DNA from: Falciphora oryzae
Lineage: Eukaryota; Ascomycota; Sordariomycetes; Magnaporthales; Magnaporthaceae
DNA: 64,000 bases
Reading direction: 5' to 3'
Assembly: GCA_000733355.1 (NCBI GenBank)
Contig: JNVV01000013.1
Location: 760,338 to 824,337 of the forward strand
A program made the position numbers and the translations under genes. Shown piece after piece: positions 11,027 to 22,007 of this stretch. The notes below the pieces were generated by a model that worked only from the letters and a program-made list of their open reading frames with translations, was not told where the DNA came from and searched no databases. How positions within the stretch are numbered: position 1 is the stretch's first letter; each line of letters begins with the position of its first letter.

Positions 11027-14000
11027 TGGGATGTGGTTATTGTGTGGATAGATTGGAGAAATAAGGGGGCACCAGCGCCTCGCACTGTCTGGGTGCTCTG
11101 GTGACAGTGTGTGTTGGAGAGCGTGCGACACGATAGAAGCTGTCTAGTAGATGAAGCAGAACAAGACAAAGGTGGACGCGTGTCGCGCGGATGTCGTGAA
11201 GGTTCAAGATGTGTTTCAGGCTACCTTTGTTGTTTGGCAGATAGAGAGTTACCAATATCCAAAAGGATAAGTGAATAGCCTTCGGAAAAAAGTTATGGAT
11301 GGATGGGGGTCGGCGATGGATGAGGATGGATACGTGGGGTCAAAGCAAGAGGGAGCAGCCGATAGAAGTCAGATCCAGAGGTACTTAATAAAGCGGGAAA
11401 ACGGTCAAGTAATCCCTGCCATCCCTGAGCTGTCTGTGGTGGATGGATTAACTGGGGTTGGCAAGGCAAGCGCGGGCACGTAGCGTCGTGTCGTGCCCAC
11501 CAGCGACGAGTGGAAAGACATACAGAGAGGCACACACACAAGCACACATGTACTGTGTAGCAGCTTTCAGGACAGCGGGCCTGCAGCTTGCTGGGTGGAA
11601 CGGGGTGGCGGCGAGGTGGCCAGGGAATACAGGGAGACAGAGTGAAAGTGCCTCAACAGCGCATCAGCCATCCGCGTCTCATTCGGAGCAAAGATGGGCA
11701 TAGGAGATGTGGTGGTAGCGGTAACAAGGAGAAACCAGAAAGGAACACGCCCGGCGACAAGCACAGGAGGCTTGCATACCCGCATGTGCCGTCTTGTCTC
11801 TTGCCCTGGACGAGGGAGGCTTTGTTCCTTTCTCGCTCCTTGGTAGTTTTTTCTTCTCGAGCAAAGACACACGCGCGCTGAAGGAGCACAGCCCACGGCC
11901 CCAGCGGTGGAGGCGGGGCGATGGAGATTTGGGGGCGACTTGGCTAGGCCGCCAGGGTGGCGGAGAGATGGAAACGCGGGGGTGTGTGTGGCACCGGCGG
12001 AGCACATAGTACGGACTGGAGAAGCTGGAAATGACGGAACATCGACGATGACTGCGCATGAGATCCAGTAGCGGCGGCATACAGCATGCCAGCGAGGGAA
12101 TGGGTTCCCAAAGCAGACAATTTCCCCGATGTTTGGAATGATGCACCGTCATGTTCCATGGACGGCGATCGTCCCGGAGGCCTCATTGGCTGGGCCAAAG
12201 TTTGCGTCCTGTTGGTGTGTGGTGGGCGACACAACATCAATGATACCAAGCGAAGGCCATCCATTTTCGTTCGTGCCCAGCACTTGGTGGAGCAGACACA
12301 AACGTACGTGAGAACCTCGGGAAGCCCTGGGCATGACCCCCACGGTTGGAAATCGAGCCGTTCATGTAGGTTCCTCCGGTCTTTGCTTCGGTGACCGCTT
12401 CTGGTTCCTGGTGATCCACATATATCGGCCCACTAGGTTCGGGCTAGCGGGCTGAAAGGCACAGCGACTAACGTCAAAAGATGGATGTCATTTGCTGGGT
12501 ACAACGTGATACGAAAATGTGCGTGCTGGAGACTGCATGGCTACCCATGACGCGACTACTGCTGTCGGCGAGTGAGAGGCGCCGCGGAAAAGCAATGTCG
12601 AATTTGCTCGGGCTCGGACTCGGCGCAGGCCATCTTGCGTTTGGACAGGTCCCGACGATGCGAAGTAAACAGCACAGGACCCCCACCACAGCGAGGGTAC
12701 TGTACGCGTACGGCGGGGAGCCCGCACGAGTTGGTTTGGCTGGCTGCGCCGTGTAACCAACGCCCACAGGCTGCAAGTGCCCACAACACCCCCTCTCCCG
12801 TCGGGTGTTCCCCTCTTCGACCAGCCAATCTCTCCCGTCTCCTGCGCTGACATTCTCCACACCGGGCAGACGACCGACTACCAGATTCGATCGGGGTTCG
12901 ATCGGGGCGCGTGGGGACGAATGAGGGGTGGCTGTCTCGGGCGGTGTCTCTCGGTTGTCTTGTCTCGGTACTTGCAACCAAGGACTGAGGCGAGTGCCTG
13001 GCAGCGAGCACCCAAACCCCTCACTCGGCCATGGCCCCCTCCGCCCGCACAGAATCGGCATGTACAACCGCCTCACAAGAACGCAGCTATCGCGTTGTTC
13101 CCATGTTATATGCCACCATGTATGCTTGTGTAGCTATACGTGTTTGCATGTGTGCATGTGTTGGCTACTTCGCCGATATCCAGTCTGGATGGTAGTGTCC
13201 GGTCCACCGGCATTACCCACAACCCGCCGTCAGCAATGTGCCAGCAAAGCACAGCTTCCGCGTCAGGTGCCCTCACAATGGTGGGTCGGTCTATTATATG
13301 TATGTATGTGGCATCCAGGAAGGCGAAGAAGGGGGAGAGGGGTTACCCCGGATCGCACATGGTGCTCTGTAAAGTCGGTGCAGGTTCTCCATTGCCGCGC
13401 TGGTCTGTGATGCTGCCAACGCCGCGGCTCCATCCTGGATGCAAATCTCATGTACAGGAACGCGGGGGTTGCGTTCTAGCGCTCCAGTCGTGTCCCGAGA
13501 CGCACTCGAGAAGAGCGACGTGATCCGACCTTGCTGCCTATCATCCCGTGCCAAGTGAGATCCATGAAATTAACTGCTGGAGGGCAGCGAGAAATATCGC
13601 GTTAGTGCTCGCCAAAGGCAGAACCGCGGCGGAGATCGGACTAGATAGGGTACGTACAGTACCAGAACCGTGGATCTCCAGGCCTGCCATGCATGCGCCC
13701 AGCCCAACCGGTCAGGCGGCCTCCACCACTGCCCGTCGCCCGCTCTCCGCAGTCGCCTTCTCGCCGAAGGGGGCAGCTTACGTAACGAGGCAATGATTCC
13801 GAAGAGAACCAAGGCTCATATTACCTGCCTAGAGGTTCGTAGCAACGTCGACTCGTTCTAGACCCCGAGGGCCCACCTCGAACCGCCAGACTTGGGCATG
13901 TCGCCGACTCTCTAAAACAGCAGCCAACACCAACCGAATAGCCAGTTCAAGGTCACGCCATCATGCCTCCCCAAAAGCGTAAGGCTTGCGGCGGCTTAGA

Positions 14001-14220
14001 GTCGGAAAAGGAGACGGGGCAGCTGCGTAGATCAGTGAACATGTAGTGTTTGTCACAAAAGTCACCTCTTGAAAGAACTCGCCTGCCCTAATCCTAACCG
14101 CCTGACATTTCGTACCTCGGGCGAGGTTTTGTCGCCATCAATGACCTGACTGGCCTTGCCGAGGCAGCCAGCTATCACTCTACCATCTTAATAATATCTT
14201 TTGCCTGCCGGATGTCGTAG
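11027..14220. other. intergenic 3.2 kb
   Basis: A long gap in the middle of the gene-bearing part. The aldolase promoter should lie next to 11027, and the region near 14100-14220 leads into the DUF3716 gene. Several overlapping open frames of 60-200 codons occur on both strands around 12.5-13.5 kb, but none shows a family motif or a consistent exon chain. A non-coding RNA cannot be excluded. Confidence 0.45.
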
Positions 14221-15435
14221 ATGGATCTTCAACGGGAACTTGCTCGCTTGGCGCTCCAGCGACTGCAGAGCTCCCAAAATGTGCAAAACTACACGAACCA
14301 CGAATCATATATGGACGGAAACACCAAAGGGGTCCCAACCAGCAGGCTAAATCAACCGCAGCACCAATATAGCGACGCACGGGGGCGGCGGGTGGCAACC
14401 ACCACCACCAACAACGACCAGGACGCCTCGGATGCAGAAAGCGACTCCAGCATGTGCCTGGAGCGCCCCCCGCCGGGCCGTGACGAGAGCCCGGACGGCT
14501 ACGAGATGCGCTCGCGCTACTGGGAGGCCATGGAGGTGCTCAACCGCTCCATGGCGCAGAGCGACCCGGCCCTGTACGTGTGCGACTCGGTCTGCCTGCC
14601 GCCCCCGGGCCTACCGCGCACCGACGCTGTCAGGGCCTTGGGCGCGCTGCCCATCCGCCGCGCGTGGCGCCGCCGCCGCCGCGGCGACCAGCCCCCCGAC
14701 CTCGGCAGCGCCGCCGTCGTCGAGGCCATCATGATCTACGAGCGTGGGAAGGTGATATCAGAGCCGGGGAGCCGCTGCGCTCGCTGCCGGCGCGGCGAGG
14801 GCCCGTCGCCCGACTGTGTGGTCTTGGATGGGACTGGTGGTGGCGGTGTTGGGGCCTGCAGCAACTGCGCGTACGACCAACTGGCGCCGTCGTGCGATGC
14901 GGGCCGTGCTCTTTTGCCGCCGCCACCACCACCACCGCCACCGCAAACACTACCACTTCTAGCAGCGGCGCCCGGGGCTGGTAGCGGCGGCGGGGGTCGC
15001 AGCTACTCTCCCGAGACGCGCATGATTTCGGCCGAGCTGAGCGGCAAGGCGACCAAGGAGGACCTGGAGGCCGTATGGAAGGTAATAGCCGAGGTTATTG
15101 AGCGGCGGCCGCGCGTTGTGGAGGAGGGGACCACGGCCGCGGCCGCCGACCAGCTGCTGCGCGTCGAGGGGCACAGCGACAGGGGGAGTAGCCCCGCGGC
15201 GCGGGCCCGCATGGTCGAGGATGCCGCTTTGCTGGTCGTGCGGGCAGCTGACGAATGGGGCCACATCGTCAAGGAGCGCGGACCGGTGAGCTCGAGTGCA
15301 GCCGAAAGGGATGCCCCGAAGCTGGTCGAGCGATCCAAGAGGATCAAGGAGGCGGCTGCTAAAGTGGCTAGGGCTGCGGGTGGGCTGGCTGAGAGGATGG
15401 AGGCAGCGGCCGGAAGACCACGGACTTGTGTTTGA
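14221..15435 (+). CDS. DUF3716 domain protein, function unknown
   Basis: Single exon, 404 residues, starting MDLQRELARLALQRLQ. Residues 1-120 are polar and low complexity. A cysteine module follows at about 181-226: CxxC with a third Cys in GPSPDC, then GACSNC and a later Cys. This spacing, with a CVV strand after the first half, is that of the fungal DUF3716 domain, probably a small zinc-binding fold. A proline run and a Gly/Ser linker lead into an alanine-rich helical C-terminus (about 260-400) that could form coiled coil. DUF3716 proteins are scattered in Pezizomycotina and uncharacterised as far as I know. The gene converges on the NRPS-like gene with only 193 bp between the stops. Confidence 0.8.
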   Translation: MDLQRELARLALQRLQSSQNVQNYTNHESYMDGNTKGVPTSRLNQPQHQYSDARGRRVATTTTNNDQDASDAESDSSMCLERPPPGRDESPDGYEMRSRYWEAMEVLNRSMAQSDPALYVCDSVCLPPPGLPRTDAVRALGALPIRRAWRRRRRGDQPPDLGSAAVVEAIMIYERGKVISEPGSRCARCRRGEGPSPDCVVLDGTGGGGVGACSNCAYDQLAPSCDAGRALLPPPPPPPPPQTLPLLAAAPGAGSGGGGRSYSPETRMISAELSGKATKEDLEAVWKVIAEVIERRPRVVEEGTTAAAADQLLRVEGHSDRGSSPAARARMVEDAALLVVRAADEWGHIVKERGPVSSSAAERDAPKLVERSKRIKEAAAKVARAAGGLAERMEAAAGRPRTCV

Positions 15436-15628
15436 ATGTTTACAGGATGACATTCGAGCGATAATAAAACAACGGGATTCTAATCCATAGCTGGATATAA
15501 AAGCGGAAAAGAGTACCTAGAAACTTAGGAAAAGAAACATCTTGAGGGGGAAATGGACGAAAATCTGAAAATAATGGCAACACACAAAACAGGTACCCAA
15601 TGTCTTGCTCGAAAAATGCACTTAAACG

Positions 15629-18600
15629 TTATTCCAATTTCTTCGCCGCTGTCCATTCCTTCGCCCTCCAGCTCTCAACGCATTTGCGCATCAGCCCTGA
15701 CCCAATGACGTCAAACCGGCCCGCAACGGCGTCGCTCCGTCGCTCCGTCTTCTCCGTCTCGAACACGAGGCCCTTGCGGCCGGGCAGGTCGTTGTCGTAC
15801 TTGCCGGCGAAGAAGTCGAGCAGCTTCAGCGTCGGGTTCCGCGCCGGGTCCTCGCCCCTCTCGGCCGCCGTCCGCAGCCGCGCCATCCACTCGCGCTGCC
15901 CGACCTCGTCGAACTCGAGGCCGGCTTCGCGCAGCGCGGGCAGCAGCTCCGAGGTCCAGTCGAAGGTGCGCGGGTTGAGGACGTGGTAGACGACGTGTCC
16001 CGGGTCCTCCCGCTTCGTGCCTGCATCCCCATTGACAACCGCCGCGGGTGACGAGGCGAACGGCTCAGTGGCCCCGCTGAGCTCGATGACGGCGCGGGCG
16101 CACACGTCGACGGGGATCCAGCTGGGACGCTCGTCCAGGCGCGGCAGCACCCCCATGGTCTCGGCGGCCTGGATCATGAGCGGGATGGCCTCGGTGGCGT
16201 TCCACCGCCCCTCGCGCGAGTCGCCGACGACCTGGCCGGTTCGGAGCACGCGCGGGGCGGAAGCAGAGTGGGACGGCCAGGCCTCCTCGGCGGCGCGGCG
16301 CACGACGTGCTCGGCGACCCACTTGGAGCGCGCGTAGCCCATGCCCTGGGCATGGCGCGGGTCCGCCACGAACGACTCGGCGATGCGCGCCGGCAGCGGC
16401 GTGCCGGCGGCGGCCGAGACGGACGACACGAAGGAAAAGCGGGCGGGGCGGGCGAAGGGCACCGACAGCGCGAGGCGGAGCAGGTTGCGCACGCCGGCGA
16501 CGTGCACGGGCGCGAACGAGCGCACGCCCAGGTTGAAGTTGACGGCCCAGGCGACGTGCAGGATGGACGTGACGGACGCGCGGAGCTGGGCGTGGACGTC
16601 GGCGGGGAGGCCGAGGTCCGCCTCGCGTGACAGGTCTGCGGGCAGCGCGACCACCTTTGCGGCCTGGGCCGGGGTGAGGACGCCGCCCAGGCCGCGGTCC
16701 GAAAGTGAGCCGAAGACGCGGGATGCGGCGGCTGCGGCGTCGGGGGCGCGCACGAGACAGTAGACCTGCCTGACGTGAGGCAGGTTGAGCAGCTGCGAGA
16801 GAATGTGCGCGCCCAGCGAGCCGGTGGCGCCCGTCAGGAGTGCCACGTCGCCGTCAGGGGCCTGGTCGCCAGGGACGAAGGGCTTGAATTCGCCGTACTC
16901 CCACACCAAGCCGCGCATGACGGCCGCGACCTCCTCCTCTGGCGTCAGTGCTGCCACGGCGGGCGACGATGCGGGCCTCATGAGCGACGCCAGGTGCTTG
17001 GTCAGTTGCCGCACCGAAGGGTGCTCAAACATGACGTTCTGGCCCAGCACCGCCCCGCCGAGATCCAGCTGTCGCATCATGTGTCCCCTTGCCATGATGG
17101 CCTGGAGGCTGTCCATGCCGGCGTTGAAAAAGTCCGTGTCTGGTCCGATATCCTTCAGCCCGAGCCGCTCATGGATCAGGCTGAGGAGGTATGGCTCCCA
17201 GTCCCCGACGCCCATGTGTTTCTTCCCGTTGGTAGAGGCCTGTGCCACTGAAGGACCACCCTCAAATCTGACGTACAGGGCGTCAATGAGGCTCGCAAAG
17301 CGCTTATACGATGCAGCGCGGATGATTGTGCCTTTGTCGGTACGCGGGTATTCGGCGTCGACGTCCAGCACTTGGACCATGTCGCGGTCGATCTGACTGA
17401 ACTTCTCCGCACCACCATTCGCGTTCTGGATGGTTGGCCAAATTGCGTCCAAGTACTGCTCGTGGGTCCACTCTCTTGGCACATTCTCGCTCCTGATGAC
17501 GATCAGCCCGGGGAACGCGCGACCGGCCCCGAAGACGAGGCACTCCTGTACCCGCTTATCGAGGCGGATGCGGTTCTCCATCGGAACTGGGAGCACCTTC
17601 TCGCCGTTCACCAGGGTCAAGCGGTCGTCCAGTCGTCCCACATGTTTCCACGAGTCTTCCAGGGTCGGGTGCTTCTCGAAAGTGTCGCGAGTCCTGTAGG
17701 AGTTGGGGGCTGGCGTGTCGCTGTTGGACATGACTTTTGATGCCAGGCCGTCGAGCACCACAAGCTCGTACATGCCCTCGCATATGGGCTCCATTACCAG
17801 GTAGGGTTTTGCGATAGGAAGCGGCCGTAGCCAGTTCCATGTCTTGTCGGTGGCCAAGTCACGCGTGGACAACATGAGCTGGCCCATTTCCGTCCTGGAG
17901 GCCAAAGTGTTAACGGACGCCGGCTTCTCTCATAAACGGCAGGACATAGGTTGAGGGTACGTACTGTCCATAGTGTGCTATCAGGGGCACTCCGTTGTCT
18001 ACCAACAGGTCTCCCAGGTCATCAGGGCATCCGCTACCAGCAAAGACGACAGCTTTGCACCTGGCCAGAGCGCGGATGCCCTCCTCGGTCTCAGCGAGGA
18101 TTTTAAGCACGTAGGGGACACAGTTGAAGGACTGCGGATCGACCGCCCGCATTGCCTCGAGCATGTTGGCGTTGGTGATGGGTATAGCGGCATTGTAGAG
18201 AGCCGTCCGCTTGCCCGCAACGATGCCCCTGAAAGTAGTCGAGAGGCCGCTGTTGTGGAAGAGTGGCAACGTCACAAACGCGCGCATGCCGCTGCCAACT
18301 TGGTAATTGCTCAGACATGCTCGGTGTGACTGGAATATGGGCTTGGGCAGCCCAGTGCTTCCAGAAGAATGGACGATGAAGGCGCAAACGCTAGACTGGT
18401 CCTCGAACTCGATTTGCTTCTCGAATCGCGGCGTGGTTGGAGGTAGACCGTAGATAGCCTTGGGCACGATGTCGAATGTCTCCAGTTCGCGCCCTGTGCC
18501 GCGGATGTTTCGGACGGTGTCGGCATATCTGGAGGTTGTGAGCATCCGGAAGCAGTCGGACTTATCCAGAAGTGAGACGTATGCCTCTGTGTGTAAGCGA

Positions 18601-19175
18601 GTCGATAAAAACAGAACAGCGAAGCCCATGCGCGTCAGGGCCAAGATGGTGATGGCATAGTCGAGGTCAGAATGACCAAGCAGTGCCACCACCTCGCTCT
18701 TGGAGCTTTTGCGTTCCTGGGAAATCGTGGTGTCGTTAGGGCAGCCGAATTTTAGGTAAAGGATCTATGTTTAACGAGAACGCACCTTTGGCACCAGACC
18801 CAGCCTGGTGAGTTCCTTAGCAGCCTCATCCGCGAATGTGTCAAGATTGCGTGCCGTGTACTCTACCCAGTCGGCGCACCTGACGGGCGAGCTGGGGTAG
18901 GTGATCAAGGCTGCGTCTGGAATGGTAGATGCCCGCTCCCTGATCAGATCATCAACGCAGCTCAGGTGAGCTGTGCTGGTGTGCGGCATGGTTTTGCTTG
19001 ACCCATTGGTTGTGTTGGATGGCGCCGGTACTGCATGAACACCGTTGGTTGCGGCCTTTGGTGAGGAATCGTCCTCTCCCTGGACCTCAATGTGTGCATA
19101 TACAACCCCGTTGGTCTTGGCGTGAGGATGCACCACGTTTTCCACGGGGGCCGGCGCTATGAGAGTACCAGGCAT
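15629..19175 (-). CDS. NRPS-like A-T-R enzyme (carboxylic acid reductase type)
   Basis: Three exons on the minus strand: 19175-18786, 18716-17965 and 17894-15629, about 1135 residues. Both introns are about 70 bp; the second splits the A-domain motif so that the join reads HYGQTEMGQ. Order: N-terminal tail, adenylation domain (SSGSTGLPKP phosphate loop, YGQTE, GRLDD, TDKGT with the conserved Lys), carrier domain (FFNAGMDSLQ with the phosphopantetheine Ser), and a C-terminal thioester reductase (LLTGATGSLGAH NADP loop and YARSKW Tyr/Lys pair). There is no condensation domain. Such enzymes activate one carboxylic acid, load it on the carrier and release it as aldehyde or alcohol. The substrate is not readable from sequence. 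It is divergent from the aldo/keto reductase gene and shares an 837-bp spacer with it. Confidence 0.93.
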
Positions 19176-20012
19176 GACGGAAGGAAGCTATCGAGAAAAC
19201 AGCGAGCAAAACTGCGATGAAGGCCGCGTTAGACTTTGGCCTGTGACTCTTGAAGCTTGTAGTGCCGCAAGTTCCGGCTGATATGATACAGCACAAAGGT
19301 AATGTCGAACCGTCAGATATACAAAGTCGGAAGCCAATACCTTGACGAACTCTGCCATTTGTAGGAGATAACCATTGCAATACTCTCCGACGAGCTGTGA
19401 CCTAATTCGGCCTGGGATAGATGCTCCGAATCTTGGCAGGCCAGGTCAACCGGGTCGGGGCCGAAAAAAGTTTCTCCAGCCCGCGGATTGTTCGCCACAT
19501 TGGGGCCTGGATTGTTTCAATCTCATGGCGGAAAGCTCCCATGGAGACTCTGATAGGGATTCCGATGCTTGGAAAGGATGGTCGTTGTCGGAAAAGCTGA
19601 CGGAGCCTACATCGGAAAAGCAAGGCCCGTGGGGTTCAATAGCTTCCAACCCCAAGATTGCGGGGGTCTGATTCTATACGCGCTGTGCTACTCGTCAGCG
19701 CGGTGAGAGGGCCTGTCAGTCCCACATGAGACGCCCAATGTTTCCCGGATTGCAGCGACTGTGGGGTTGCCCCAGGGCCGGTCCGAGCTATGATGTAGCC
19801 ATAAGGGGCCGGTCCTGGAGCGGGCTTGCCCAAGGTTTCCAGTCGCCGGCTGCCGGCCCGAACTCACCTGAGAAAGCGAGCAAGAGCGCTTCCAGTTGGC
19901 GTCATATGTCCCGCGATATCTGCTCTTTGTTCTCGCTTTGGAGTGATTCGACTTATCAACAAGTTGGCGAGCTAGGAATACTTGCATCACTCATCAAGCA
20001 GCACCGCAAACC
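19176..20012. promoter_or_regulatory. shared divergent upstream region of NRPS-like and aldo/keto reductase genes
   Basis: 837 bp between two genes that start in opposite directions. It must hold both promoters. I see no unambiguous TATA box. No gene is visible inside it. Confidence 0.5.
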
Positions 20013-21160
20013 ATGTCGTCAGGGCGCAAAGTAAAGCTGAATAGTGGCCATGAGATGCCCCTTGTTGGGCTTGGCACGTGGGTATGTTTTGCCCGTCTGT
20101 TCCTCTCTTTGATGCCATTGAGGGTGCATTGATCGAATGCTAAAGGGGAGACGCTCCCCCTCATTAGCAATCCAAGCCGAACGAGGTCGCCACAGCCGTC
20201 GAGCACGCGCTCCGCCATGGATACCGACACATCGATGCGGCGGCGTGCTACGGCAACGAGGGTGAGGTAGGCGAGGGCATCCGCGCGTCTGGGGTGCCTC
20301 GCTCCGAGATCTTCATCACGTCCAAGCTGTGGAACACTTGTCACCGGCGCGAGGACGTCGAGGACGCGCTGAACCAGACCCTGAAAGACCTCGGCACCGA
20401 CTACCTGGACCTGTACCTCATCCACTGGCCGGTGTCGTTTAAGAGACCGGCCAACCTGCGCGAACTCTTCCCTCTGAAAGAGAACGGCGAAGCCGACGTC
20501 ATCGACGTACCAGACTCGGAGACGTGGGCGGCGATGGAGCGACTCGTCGAGAAGGGCAAGATTCGAGCCATCGGCGTCAGCAACTTCACGCGGCAGCGGA
20601 CCGAGAAGCTGTTGGAGACTGCTAAGATCAAGCCGGCTGTGAATCAGATCGAGGCACACCCCTATCTGCAGCAGCCAGACCTGCTGAAGTGGTCGAAGGA
20701 GCAGGTAGGTTGACTCTCAGCTCCCTCCATGATGCCTCGGGAACCCAACCCAAGCTAACCTGCTGTGGTGGCGCCGCTCCAGGGCATCATCGTACAGGCC
20801 TACAGCCCGTCGGGCAACAACATCTACGGCAAGCCCAAGCCAATTGACGATCCGGTGGTGATCGAGGTGGCGAAGCAGGTGGGCAGGTCACCGGCGGCTG
20901 TGCTAATTCAGTGGGCAGCCCAGCGTGGAACCGTCGTGCTGCCCAAGTCGGTCACGCCGTCACGCATCGAGGAGAATTTCGCGGACTTTGAGTTGCCGGC
21001 CGATGTCATGGCCAAGATCAACTCGCTGGAGCGGCATGCGCGCTACAACTTCCCGGCTAGGCTGGGCGTCAACATATTCGATGAGACTGACGAGAAGACG
21101 CTCAAGGAAGCGGTCGAGGCATTTGCGAAGCAAAATCTGGCCCAGAAGGCGAGCGCGTAA
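20013..21160 (+). CDS. aldo/keto reductase, glycerol dehydrogenase/L-glyceraldehyde reductase-like
   Basis: Three exons: 20013-20081, 20168-20704 and 20783-21160, giving 327 residues, standard for this family. Introns have GTATGT and GTAGGT donors. The product starts MSSGRKVKLNSGHEMPLVGL. The catalytic tetrad is visible: Asp in HIDAAACYGN with the Tyr, Lys in ITSKLW and His in LIHWP. The GVSNF and NQIEAHPYLQQ strands and the LPKSVTPSRI cofactor-binding segment follow. It resembles the fungal glycerol dehydrogenase / L-glyceraldehyde reductase group (GLD1/GaaD type), which disposes of the glyceraldehyde released by the aldolase of galacturonate catabolism. That role would fit this locus well. 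An aldose or sugar-acid reductase is the main alternative. Confidence 0.93.
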
Positions 21161-22007
21161 TTGACTAGTATGCCGGTAGACTAGAGTTTAGATGATCGGA
21201 ATAGTAGATTTCTGTTGATAGTAGGATGCTATTTGGTTCACGGTGATGAATTCGAAGCGCGTTTACCACCACCAGATGTTCAGGGGGAATTTCGCGAGCG
21301 GCTGCGGGCCGGCACGTGATTGGCTGGAGGGATGATGTAATCTCACGTTGCTTCTCGTCGAAAATCCTCGCACGCTCCTTCTGGCTTCTCTACGATGGCC
21401 TCCAACATGCATCGGAAGGGATTCCACGGCTGCCGGTAGTGTGCAATTCCCATTGATCAAGCAATATCTGGGCCTGGTCCGTCTAGCTCCACCTCGACCG
21501 CAGAGAGCTGTCCAGCCTGCCTCAACTGTTTGCCCCGCGCTCCAGGCGCCGCGACTCGCGACTCTGGCGTTGAAAAGTGCCGAACTGATGCGGGGGCCGG
21601 GTGCTGGGAGGGGGCTCATCTCGGCCCGGAGACAACCCCGACTCCTGTTTGTGGGGATGAGCCAGCCCCTGCCAGCCCTGGAGGGGCCAACCAGCCATGC
21701 CGCTGCGTCCACTCACGCAGATCGGGGGCCGAATAGCCCTCGGAAAAGCATACAAAAGAACGCAGGATGGCCTGGCGGCTGTGCCGCGCAGTGAGACGCA
21801 ATGGCCAGTCGTCCATCTCCGCCTTCACTGGCCCTGCCACTCCTTTTCCAGGCAAGCTCCTACCCGCCAGAAAACACAACCCGGAAATTGCCTCCCACTC
21901 GGAGAACATCGCCCTGTTATCGCACGTGCCGGCTCGCCCGAAATCCCCAGGCGCCCCCCTGAGTCCACCCACGACTCTCCCCCACCGTGCCCCTGACCGC
22001 CAAGAGG
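21161..22007. promoter_or_regulatory. upstream region of the Zn2Cys6 regulator
   Basis: About 850 bp between the reductase stop and the regulator start. Overlapping short open frames occur on both strands, but none has a family resemblance. The part near 21900-22000 is C-rich, as is common in fungal 5' leaders. Confidence 0.45.

Noticed and set aside
12474..13554. Several overlapping frames of 90-200 codons on both strands
   Set aside because: Mutually exclusive, no motifs, unlike the neighbouring genes in composition; treated as intergenic.
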